Positions 1 to 5,489 of a DNA stretch of 9,065 nucleotides are shown here, one piece after another. Where the stretch lies: contig JAASSH010000046.1 in assembly GCA_021767985.1 (NCBI GenBank), positions 1 to 9,065 on the forward strand. The letters are read 5' to 3'. The position numbers and the translations under genes are program-made. The stretch is from Gammaproteobacteria bacterium. GTDB taxonomy: Bacteria > Pseudomonadota > Gammaproteobacteria > GCA-001735895. The notes under the pieces were generated by a model, which saw only the letters and a program-made list of their open reading frames with translations, did not search any database and had not been told where the DNA came from. The first letter of the stretch is position 1; each line of letters opens with the position of its first letter.

Positions 1-408
1 ACCGACGAACGGGCCGGACTTGTTCGCCGACGAGATACGCTTGACCCGCTTGAGCGCTGGCAGATAGAGCCATTGATTGTCGGGATCGAGTATTTTGGCA
101 TGCGACAGCAGCGCGGTGCCCTCGATGTCACGCGGCGTATCGAACAGCACCAGGCTCTTGTCACCGACGCTTTCGTCGGGTTTTTCGAGCGTCGCGATTT
201 CGAGCGTACGCGTGGATTCCTGCCCGGCGGCATTGCGCAGGATCATCTGCAACTCGACGCGGCTCGCGCCGAAGCCGATGTCGCTTCGGTCCGAGCGGGC
301 AGCGATCTCGAAGCCCTTGTTCTCGGTCGTGTTTGCCGATGCAGGGGCAGTGAAGGTCAGGCCGAAGGCAAGCGCCAGGGCGATGGGTGTCGTGGTTAAT
401 GTTTTCAT
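1..408 (-). CDS. LolA-like outer membrane lipoprotein-sorting protein (partial, N-terminal part)
   Basis: Reading leftwards from ATG at 408 gives 136 codons with no stop before the window edge, so the C-terminal part is missing. The first 24 or so residues form a Sec signal peptide (charged MKTL, hydrophobic LALAFGLTF core, cleavage after PASA), so the product is periplasmic. The mature part has the pattern of LolA-like 'outer membrane lipoprotein-sorting protein' families: an ELQMILRNAAGQE strand, then LVLFDTPRDIEGTALLSH, then WLYLPALKRVKRISSANKSG. An AGGAGA ribosome site (416-421) sits 7 bases upstream of the ATG. The gene follows the MMPL exporter after a 35-base gap on the same strand, a common pairing in proteobacteria, and is probably co-transcribed. 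By family analogy it may carry a lipid or lipoprotein delivered by the exporter. The cargo cannot be read from the sequence. Confidence 0.85.
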   Translation of the reverse strand, partial: MKTLTTTPIALALAFGLTFTAPASANTTENKGFEIAARSDRSDIGFGASRVELQMILRNAAGQESTRTLEIATLEKPDESVGDKSLVLFDTPRDIEGTALLSHAKILDPDNQWLYLPALKRVKRISSANKSGPFVG

Positions 409-443
409 GTTGGTGTCTCCTGTAAATGAGTAAAGGGATGGTT

Positions 444-2804
444 TCAGGCTGCCGGTGCGGGCAGTTCGGCCGCGCTCTGCGGTGCCTGCCGCGGTTCGCG
501 TTTGCCAAGCAAGAGCAGGGCGGGAAGCAGCAGGAAGTCGAGAATCAGCGCGAACACGATCGCGAGAATCGTCATCAGGCCAAGGTCGACGTTCATCTTG
601 AATGCCGAGGTGGTCATGACGAAAAAGCCGGCAGCGAGGATGATCGTATTCACGACGATCGCAGTACCAACGTTGTGGAATGCGTAGCGGATCGAGTCCT
701 CGATCGACAGCGCGCGCTCGCTGCGGGCACGCACGTACTTCGACAGGAAATGCACCGTATCGTCGACGATGATGCCGAGCGAGATCGACGCGACGGTCGC
801 GACCGAAAAACCGACGGTGCCGACCAGCAGCGCCCAGGCGCCGAATGTGGTCAAGATCGGCAGACCGTTGGGAACCAGGGAGAGCGTGCCGAGGCGCAGG
901 CTTTGCAGCGCGAACATCATAATCAGCGCGATGGCGGCGATGGCGACGATCGTGCCGGTAACCATGTTGTCCATATTACGCTCGCTAATGTAGGTGAACA
1001 TGACCGCGGCGCTGGTCGGCGTAGCCCGCATGTACTCGGGCCAGTTGGCCTGCTGCCAGTCGGCGACGTTTTTAAAGAACGTCTTGGTTTCCGCCGTCGA
1101 AGTGCGTGTGAGCGTTGCGGTGACGCGGGTTGAGGACTTGTCGATGTTGATGCGGTCATTCAGGTCCAGCCCGTACGGCAGCGACAGTTCGTAGAGCAGC
1201 AGGTACTGTGCGGAGAGTTCGCGGTCGTCGGGGATGCGATGCCGGGACGGGTCGTCGCCGTGCATGTTGCGGTTGAGCCGCTTCATGATGTCAGACAGCG
1301 AATACACGTGGGTCACGTTCGGTTGCGCGCGCAGGAACCCGGCGAAACGCTCGAGGTTGTCGAGGTATTCGGGTTCACTGACGCCGCCCGGGCCTTGCGC
1401 CGGTACCGAGTATTCGATCGGGTAGAGGCCGAAATGCGCCTGCGCCCGGTCGGAGTCGCGGCGGAACTCGATGCGCTCGTCGAAATACTGCACCCATTGG
1501 TCGTTGAATTCGAGCGTGGGCACGAAGCTGACAATCGCAAGCGTCGCGGCGCCGATACTGATCAGCAGTTTTTTGTTGTGGCCGATGACGACGTCGGCGA
1601 ACCGATCCATCGCGCGCTGCGACCACTCGCTGCCCTCGCTCTGTCTGACGCGGTAGGGCAGCAGGCTCAGCAGCGCCGGCAGCAGTGTGATCGAGTAAAG
1701 CCATGCGGCCGCGATGCCAACCGCGGTGATGTTGCCGAGGTGCCAGTAGGGTGGCGAGTCGGAGAAATTCAGCGCCAGGAAGCCGACGATGGTCGTGACC
1801 GAGGTAATCGAGACCGGCAGGAAGTTCACTCTTACCGCTTCGATCAGCGCGCTGGTTTTTTCCATGCCGCTGCGCATGAGACCGCGCAGCGTCATCAGGA
1901 TATGAATCGAGTCGGCGACCGCGAGTGTCAGGATGACGATCGGTGCGGACATCGAGATCGGCGTCAGCTTGACTCCGGCCCAGCCGGCGATGCCCATGCC
2001 GACCATCGTCGACAGCATGATGAGGCCGAGCGTGGCGAAAGTCGCCGTGAACGAGCGTACGATGAGCCAGGTGAGAGCGAAGATGACGACGAACATCAGC
2101 GGCATCAGTGTCGCGCCATCCTGCATGCCGGTTTCGGCGAAGGCGTTGTTCAGCATCGATACGCCGGTGAGGTGGACTTCGATAGCCGGGAAGTCGGCCT
2201 CGATTTCGTTGGCGAGATTACGCGCGAACTCGACCGCCTCGGGCACCTCCATCAAGTGCTTTTCTGGGTACTGCAGCACGACGTTGACCGCGGTAACGGC
2301 TCCGTCCGGCGTCAGCAGCTGGCTGCGCAGCAGCGGTTCGGCGAGCGCAACGGCTTCGCGCTCGGCGAGAAACGCCGCGTCCCGGTCGCGCGCATTTTTG
2401 ACCAGGTCTTCGACGATGAGATCGTCGTCGCTGGCGTGCGTGTGCTGAAAGTTCGTTACCGAATCGACGCGGATGGCGTAGGGGATCTTCCACGCATCGG
2501 CGGTCAGTCGTTCGACCGCGGCGAGCGTTTCGGCCGAGAATGCCCTGCCGTCCCCGGGTTCGAACACGAACAGGAAATTGTCGTTCTTGGTATAGGTGTC
2601 CTGCAGATTTTCGAAGGCCTGCAATTCGGGATTCGCGTCCGAGAAGAACACGCGGTAGTTGGTCGAAAACTCGAGCTTTGATACACCGAAGCCGGCGCCG
2701 ATCGCAATTACCAGCGACAGCAGCAGCACCAGCCAGCGGCGAGCGATGACCTGGCGCGCGAGAGCCGCGGCAAAGCGGTCGATTGTTTTGAAGTAGTTAC
2801 TCAT
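444..2804 (-). CDS. MMPL/RND-family transporter
   Basis: This 786-residue inner-membrane protein has the duplicated RND/MMPL layout. One helix (about 23-41) is followed by a large periplasmic loop (42-230) and a helix cluster (about 233-384). A second single helix (411-430) is followed by a second periplasmic loop (431-610) and a second cluster (613-768). The fourth helix of each half carries the acidic proton-relay motif: AVADSIH (Asp298) and IVDDTVH (Asp681/682). The C-terminus is a short Pro/Ala-rich tail. The ATG at 2804 is preceded by GGAGA about 9 bases upstream. Length and layout fit the COG1033-type exporters that travel with LolA-like periplasmic proteins, so lipid or hydrophobic-molecule transport driven by the proton gradient is likely. 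The substrate is unknown. The gene lies between a TetR repressor gene (58 bases upstream) and the LolA-like gene, with an operator in the upstream gap. Confidence 0.93.
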   Translation of the reverse strand: MSNYFKTIDRFAAALARQVIARRWLVLLLSLVIAIGAGFGVSKLEFSTNYRVFFSDANPELQAFENLQDTYTKNDNFLFVFEPGDGRAFSAETLAAVERLTADAWKIPYAIRVDSVTNFQHTHASDDDLIVEDLVKNARDRDAAFLAEREAVALAEPLLRSQLLTPDGAVTAVNVVLQYPEKHLMEVPEAVEFARNLANEIEADFPAIEVHLTGVSMLNNAFAETGMQDGATLMPLMFVVIFALTWLIVRSFTATFATLGLIMLSTMVGMGIAGWAGVKLTPISMSAPIVILTLAVADSIHILMTLRGLMRSGMEKTSALIEAVRVNFLPVSITSVTTIVGFLALNFSDSPPYWHLGNITAVGIAAAWLYSITLLPALLSLLPYRVRQSEGSEWSQRAMDRFADVVIGHNKKLLISIGAATLAIVSFVPTLEFNDQWVQYFDERIEFRRDSDRAQAHFGLYPIEYSVPAQGPGGVSEPEYLDNLERFAGFLRAQPNVTHVYSLSDIMKRLNRNMHGDDPSRHRIPDDRELSAQYLLLYELSLPYGLDLNDRINIDKSSTRVTATLTRTSTAETKTFFKNVADWQQANWPEYMRATPTSAAVMFTYISERNMDNMVTGTIVAIAAIALIMMFALQSLRLGTLSLVPNGLPILTTFGAWALLVGTVGFSVATVASISLGIIVDDTVHFLSKYVRARSERALSIEDSIRYAFHNVGTAIVVNTIILAAGFFVMTTSAFKMNVDLGLMTILAIVFALILDFLLLPALLLLGKREPRQAPQSAAELPAPAA

Positions 2805-2826
2805 TTGTCTGTCTCCATGGAATTAA

Positions 2827-2856
2827 AATGTAACCGTTCGGTTTAAAATTAGGCAA
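2827..2856 (-). promoter_or_regulatory. TetR operator (2832-2843) within a probable exporter promoter
   Basis: The 58-base gap between the repressor and exporter genes contains the palindrome AACCG-TT-CGGTT (2832-2843). Read on the minus strand it is AACCG-AA-CGGTT, identical to the core of the site upstream of the repressor gene. On the minus strand a TTGCCT hexamer (2851-2856) and a TACATT hexamer (2827-2832), 18 bases apart, could be -35 and -10 elements, so a bound repressor would lie across the spacer. The operator match is seen directly. The promoter hexamers are weak and inferred. Confidence 0.7.
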
Positions 2857-2862
2857 AAAAAC

Positions 2863-3462
2863 TCAGGTCCAGGAATCGATCAAATCTGCCAGGTTTTGCA
2901 GAATCGCTTCATTCGGCATGAAACCCTTGACCATTGCCGCCGAACCGGCGAACGCAATCATCAGCGATACCGCAAGCTTGTTGGCATCGAGTTCGGGCCG
3001 GATTTCGCCGACCGCCTGTGCCCGCACGATCATGCCCGTTATTGCCTGTAACCGCTGCTCGCCGAATCTTTTCAGAAGCTGTTTGACTTCGGGATCGTGC
3101 GGTGCCAGTTCCACCATCGAGTTGATCATCATGCAGCCTCTTTCACTGCCGGCGTCGTCGGTAATCTTTTTCACCACCGTGCGAATATTCGTCAGCGGTG
3201 AAGCTTTCTCGGAAACCACCGCGGTGGTTTCGCGAAATTCGATATCGGCGTAGTTTTTCAGCGCCGCCATGAATAATTGATGCTTGTCACCGAACACGCG
3301 GTACAGGCTGGCCTTGTTGAGGCCGGTGGCATTGGTCAGGTCGACCAGCGACGTGGCCTCGTAACCCTTGCGCCAGAATGCATCCATCGCCGCCCCGAGT
3401 ACCCTCGTTTCGTCGAATTCGCGCGGCCTGCCGACCGGTCTGCCTGTGAATGTTTTTACCAT
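2863..3462 (-). CDS. TetR/AcrR-family transcriptional repressor
   Basis: This 199-residue protein has the usual TetR length. The N-terminus has a GRPVGRPR stretch (7-14), an AT-hook-like DNA-contacting arm seen in some members. A TetR_N helix-turn-helix follows at about 19-66, with recognition region TGLNKASLYRVFGDKHQLF. The C-terminal ligand and dimer domain contains ERGCMMINSMVEL (Cys110), a pattern shared by a TetR subgroup; any redox or ligand role for this Cys is speculative. The gene is transcribed ahead of the MMPL exporter and LolA-like genes in the same direction. The palindromes near both starts suggest that it represses itself and the exporter. No strong Shine-Dalgarno precedes the ATG at 3462, so the start is the least certain point, but the next methionine (26) would cut into the DNA-binding domain. 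Confidence 0.92.
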   Translation of the reverse strand: MVKTFTGRPVGRPREFDETRVLGAAMDAFWRKGYEATSLVDLTNATGLNKASLYRVFGDKHQLFMAALKNYADIEFRETTAVVSEKASPLTNIRTVVKKITDDAGSERGCMMINSMVELAPHDPEVKQLLKRFGEQRLQAITGMIVRAQAVGEIRPELDANKLAVSLMIAFAGSAAMVKGFMPNEAILQNLADLIDSWT

Positions 3463-3472
3463 TTTTCAGTCA

Positions 3473-3496
3473 ATTTGAAACCGAACGGTTTCAAAT
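3473..3496. promoter_or_regulatory. TetR operator upstream of the repressor gene
   Basis: This is a perfect inverted repeat with 11-bp arms around a 2-base centre: ATTTGAAACCG, AA, CGGTTTCAAAT. The core is identical to the site at 2832-2843 read on the other strand. It begins 10 bases upstream of the repressor start codon and overlaps the -10 element and predicted transcription start of the repressor promoter, the usual place for an autorepressing TetR site. The palindrome is seen directly. Binding by the adjacent TetR protein is inferred from position and from the second copy. Confidence 0.85.
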
Positions 3497-3522
3497 ATAG
3501 GACAAAGCAGGCGAATTGTAAA
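3494..3522 (-). promoter_or_regulatory. Sigma70-type promoter of the tetR-MMPL-LolA-like cassette
   Basis: Read on the minus strand there is a TTTACA -35 hexamer (3517-3522), a 17-base spacer, and a TATATT -10 hexamer (3494-3499). This is close to consensus with ideal spacing. The predicted start of transcription, near 3487, lies inside the palindromic operator, about 25 bases before the repressor ATG. Confidence 0.7.
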
Positions 3523-3567
3523 CCCTTTGGTACAAAATTATTTTTATTCACCCGGATCCCGTTATCG

Positions 3568-3592
3568 AAATAAGGTGACAGTTAACTTAATT
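3568..3592 (-). repeat. 25-bp RAYT-associated repeat, copy A (inverted)
   Basis: On the minus strand this reads AATTAAG, TTAACTGTCACC, TTATTT. It matches copy D (5378-5402) at 23 of 25 positions and lies opposite in orientation to copies B, C and D. It sits 95 bases upstream of the RAYT start codon and with copy B forms an inverted pair around that gene. Confidence 0.85.
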
Positions 3593-3687
3593 GTAGGGAA
3601 TGGAAATTTTGATTGGCAGGTATTTCGGGGTTTGATAGATTCATCGGGATAAAGAAGCTCAGATGAAATTTTGCAAGGGAGGAAACC

Positions 3688-4356
3688 ATGGCAAGGATCG
3701 CCAGGGTGGTTGTGCCAGGCTACCCACATCATGTAACTCAGCGCGGCTGCCGCCGGCAGCAGACATTCTTTACCGCAGATGACTACCGGTACTATTTCGA
3801 ATTGCTTCGGAGCAGGAGGGTCGATGCCGGTGTCTCGATCTGGGCATATTGCCTTATGCCGAATCATGTGCATCTGGTCGTCGTGCCGGATACGGAGCAA
3901 AGCCTGAGTCGTTTTCTTGGGTCGGCTCATCGGCAGTATGCGCTCGAGGTAAACCGCCGCATGGGCTGGAAAGGTCATTTTTGGCAGGAGCGATTTCATT
4001 CCTTTGTAATGGACGAGCGACATTTGCTCGCAGCGGTTCGTTACGTGGAACTGAACCCGGTGCGCGCCAACCTTTGCGCTTCGGCGTGGGACTGGCCCTG
4101 GTCGAGTGCCGTTGCACATTTATCAGCCCAGGATGATGGACTTGTCGCGGTAAGACCCATGTTAGAGCGAGTCGGAAACTGGAAGGACTATCTTTCGAGG
4201 CCCCATGGCGAAACGACGGATGACGACCTGCGCAAGTACAGTCGCTCCGGTCGGCCTGCGGGTGACGATGCTTTTCTGAGTGTGCTCGAAACGCTAACCC
4301 AGCGGCGGTTGAGAAAGTTGAAGCCAGGTCCCGCGTCTGGTGGAAGGGTGAATTAA
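3688..4356 (+). CDS. REP-associated tyrosine transposase (RAYT, Y1/HUH family)
   Basis: This 222-residue protein is related to IS200/IS605 TnpA. It starts with the family-typical MARIARVVVPGYPHHVTQRG. The metal-binding HUH motif is in CLMPNHVHLVVVP (His60 and His62), and GHFWQERFHS (96-105) is conserved in the family. RYVELNPVRANL (118-129) holds the probable nucleophile Tyr119, so the catalytic set looks intact. A strong AAGGGAGGA ribosome site (3675-3683) lies just before the ATG and fixes the start. Family members cut single-stranded hairpin-forming repeats and are thought to disperse REP elements. The inverted 25-bp repeats around the gene are the likely cognate sequence. The stop codon lies inside repeat copy B. 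A basic tail (RRLRKLKPG) may help DNA binding. Confidence 0.93.
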   Translation: MARIARVVVPGYPHHVTQRGCRRQQTFFTADDYRYYFELLRSRRVDAGVSIWAYCLMPNHVHLVVVPDTEQSLSRFLGSAHRQYALEVNRRMGWKGHFWQERFHSFVMDERHLLAAVRYVELNPVRANLCASAWDWPWSSAVAHLSAQDDGLVAVRPMLERVGNWKDYLSRPHGETTDDDLRKYSRSGRPAGDDAFLSVLETLTQRRLRKLKPGPASGGRVN

Positions 4357-4375
4357 GTAAACTGTCACCTTAATT
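4351..4375 (+). repeat. 25-bp RAYT-associated repeat, copy B
   Basis: This reads AATTAAG, TAAACTGTCAC, CTTAATT. The outer seven bases at each end are exact inverted repeats of each other, so a small AT-rich hairpin is possible. It overlaps the RAYT stop codon (4354-4356). A T-tract (4373-4378) follows, so it might also act as a weak terminator between the convergent RAYT and amidotransferase genes. A partial echo of its end (CCTTAATTT) recurs at 4382-4390. Confidence 0.85.
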
Positions 4376-4396
4376 TTTTCGCCTTAATTTCCTCGT

Positions 4397-5200
4397 TTAC
4401 AGGTTTACTCGCTGCCCGTTTTCGAAGCAGGCGATTTCCCCGGCGCTCTGGGCCTTCCAGCGCTGGTTATCCAGCGGGATCGTTGCAATCACGGCCTGGG
4501 CGCCGCCGCCCCCGTCGCAGGAAATGCCCTCACAGGGGGAATCGTCACCGGCTTCGCCAGTGTCGCGCTCGAGTACGTAAAGGCCGGGCAGATCGCTGAT
4601 CGCTTCACCGGGAACCGTGTGCCGATGTGCATGAGAGAACAGGGTAGCGCCGTCGCTATAGATGAAATTGGCTGCGCCGAACTGCCGCGCCAGCTCGGCG
4701 ACTTCGGTTAGTATGTCGAGCCTTACTGCCAGTGCAGGCACATCCGCGGGCGGGATCTCGCGCCATAGCGGCTCGAGCCGTGACAACAGGTAAGCGAACA
4801 GCAATTCCGAATCCGTATTACCGACGGCAGTCAGGGCGCCTGCGGGTGCGGGGAAGTCGGGATCGTCCAGGTAGCCATTGTGCGCGAAGACATGAGCCCG
4901 GCCGTGCAGGTAGCGAACAAAGGGTTGTGTGTTAGCGAGGATATTATCGCCTCCCGTGGCGCGACGGACATGCGAAATAATGCAGCGGCTGTAAGGCGCC
5001 GCTATTCCGAGGAAGCGAACCAGCGGACTGTCTGCCGCTGGTCTGGGCTCGCGCAATAGCAAAACGTCCCGGTCCTCGTAGTAGGCGATGCCCCATCCGT
5101 CCGGGTTGCCGCCATCGCTTGAACCCCGACGCGCAAATTCTTCCCAGGCGAATCTTAATCTTATCGGCTGAGCGACCGACACACCGAGCAGCTGGCACAT
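4397..5200 (-). CDS. Class II glutamine amidotransferase, YafJ-like
   Basis: This 267-residue protein starts MCQLLGVS, placing the N-terminal nucleophile Cys directly after the initiator Met, which fixes the start. Further class II (Ntn/GATase_2) signatures follow in order: NPDGWGIAYY (32-41), HVRRATGG (77-84), NTQPF (90-94), FAHNG (105-109) and GNTDSE (127-132). The end (VIATIPLD, then GEIACFENGQRV) resembles E. coli YafJ, which is about 255 residues. Only the glutaminase half is present. By family the protein would release ammonia from glutamine in the cytoplasm for a partner or a small substrate not identifiable here. It has no obvious functional link to its neighbours and is convergent with the RAYT gene. 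No strong Shine-Dalgarno is visible. A Gly/Asp/Cys-rich patch near 215-235 looks like a variable loop. Confidence 0.9.
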   Translation of the reverse strand: MCQLLGVSVAQPIRLRFAWEEFARRGSSDGGNPDGWGIAYYEDRDVLLLREPRPAADSPLVRFLGIAAPYSRCIISHVRRATGGDNILANTQPFVRYLHGRAHVFAHNGYLDDPDFPAPAGALTAVGNTDSELLFAYLLSRLEPLWREIPPADVPALAVRLDILTEVAELARQFGAANFIYSDGATLFSHAHRHTVPGEAISDLPGLYVLERDTGEAGDDSPCEGISCDGGGGAQAVIATIPLDNQRWKAQSAGEIACFENGQRVNL

Positions 5201-5230
5201 GTCTGTTCTGATTTCAGTTGAATGGGTTTG

Positions 5231-5250
5231 ACGTGGCAGTAAATCTTAAT
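5231..5250 (-). repeat. Possible degenerate inverted copy of the 25-bp repeat
   Basis: The plus strand reads ACGTGGCAGTAAATCTTAAT. It aligns with the inverted form AGGTGACAGTTAACTTAAT with three mismatches and one inserted base. If real, it faces copies C and D as an inverted partner. It is short and AT-biased, so chance is a fair alternative. Confidence 0.35.
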
Positions 5251-5304
5251 CTCCGGTCTTTTGCCATATGTCGAATTGAGTATTTTCTGTTATCAACTAT
5301 TCGA

Positions 5305-5329
5305 AGATAAGTTAACTGTCACCATAATT
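5305..5329 (+). repeat. 25-bp RAYT-associated repeat, copy C
   Basis: This reads AGATAAG, TTAACTGTCACC, ATAATT and matches copy D at 23 of 25 positions. It has the same orientation as copies B and D and lies in the gap between the divergent amidotransferase and membrane-protein genes, 73 bp before copy D. Confidence 0.85.
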
Positions 5330-5377
5330 CCCAAGCCCGATACTGATATCAAAGGCGAGCTCTACCGCATAATTCGG

Positions 5378-5402
5378 AAATAAGTTAACTGTCACCTTAA
5401 TT
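5378..5402 (+). repeat. 25-bp RAYT-associated repeat, copy D
   Basis: This reads AAATAAG, TTAACTGTCACC, TTAATT. It is a direct repeat of copy C and lies 25 bases upstream of the FNR-type box. The repeat has entered, or has remained next to, the promoter of the two-gene operon that follows. A short internal palindrome, AGTTAACT, is present. Confidence 0.87.
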
Positions 5403-5427
5403 GCCCGGGTGGCATCCAGGGCCCTGC

Positions 5428-5445
5428 CTTTGATGTAGATCAAAG
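5428..5445. promoter_or_regulatory. FNR/DNR-type binding site (class II activator position)
   Basis: CTTTGAT-GTAG-ATCAAAG is a perfect 7-bp-arm palindrome containing the full consensus TTGAT-N4-ATCAA (5430-5443). A GATAAT -10-like hexamer lies at 5464-5469. This puts the start of transcription near 5476-5478 and the box centre (5436.5) about 40-41.5 bases upstream, the classic position for FNR activation. TTGAT half-sites favour FNR/ANR/DNR over CRP, whose half-site is TGTGA. The expected effect is induction of the downstream operon at low oxygen or with nitrogen oxides. Regulator identity is inferred. Confidence 0.8.
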
Positions 5446-5463
5446 CATACCGCCCGATAGCCT

Positions 5464-5469
5464 GATAAT
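5464..5469 (+). promoter_or_regulatory. -10 element of the FNR-dependent promoter
   Basis: GATAAT matches five of six bases of TATAAT and lies 18 bases after the FNR-type box ends. No good -35 hexamer is present, as expected for an activator-dependent promoter. The predicted start, near 5476-5478, leaves only about 12-14 bases before the ATG at 5490. Confidence 0.55.
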
Positions 5470-5489
5470 CCTGCGTCGTGGTCGGGTCA

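Larger units (their letters stand above)
3568..4375 (+). mobile_element. RAYT unit bounded by inverted 25-bp repeats
   Basis: A single transposase-like gene is enclosed by inverted copies A (3568-3592) and B (4351-4375) of the repeat. This is the arrangement expected for a REP-associated tyrosine transposase and its cognate sequence. RAYTs are usually resident single-copy genes that spread their repeats rather than freely moving insertion sequences, so this is called a unit rather than a proven mobile element. No target-site duplication was recognised. Confidence 0.65.

Noticed and set aside
426..1133. 235-codon plus-strand open frame
   Set aside because: It is antisense to the C-terminal half of the exporter, low in hydrophobic residues and has no family signature.
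1239..2681. 480-codon plus-strand open frame opposite the MMPL exporter
   Set aside because: It is antisense to a gene with clear RND motifs. Its composition is dominated by Arg, Asp, Gln and His, as expected from a reversed GC-rich gene, and it has no recognisable domain.
3562..4119. 185-codon minus-strand open frame across the RAYT gene
   Set aside because: It is antisense to an intact RAYT with a strong ribosome site. Part of its C-terminus (LTVTLFR) is just translation of the 25-bp repeat.
5305..5402. CRISPR-like array from repeats C and D
   Set aside because: There are only two units, with the same repeat found dispersed and inverted next to a transposase. No cas gene is present.
5428..5445. 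CRP site instead of FNR
   Set aside because: The half-sites are TTGAT/ATCAA, not TGTGA/TCACA, so FNR/DNR-type recognition fits better. CRP binding is not strictly excluded.
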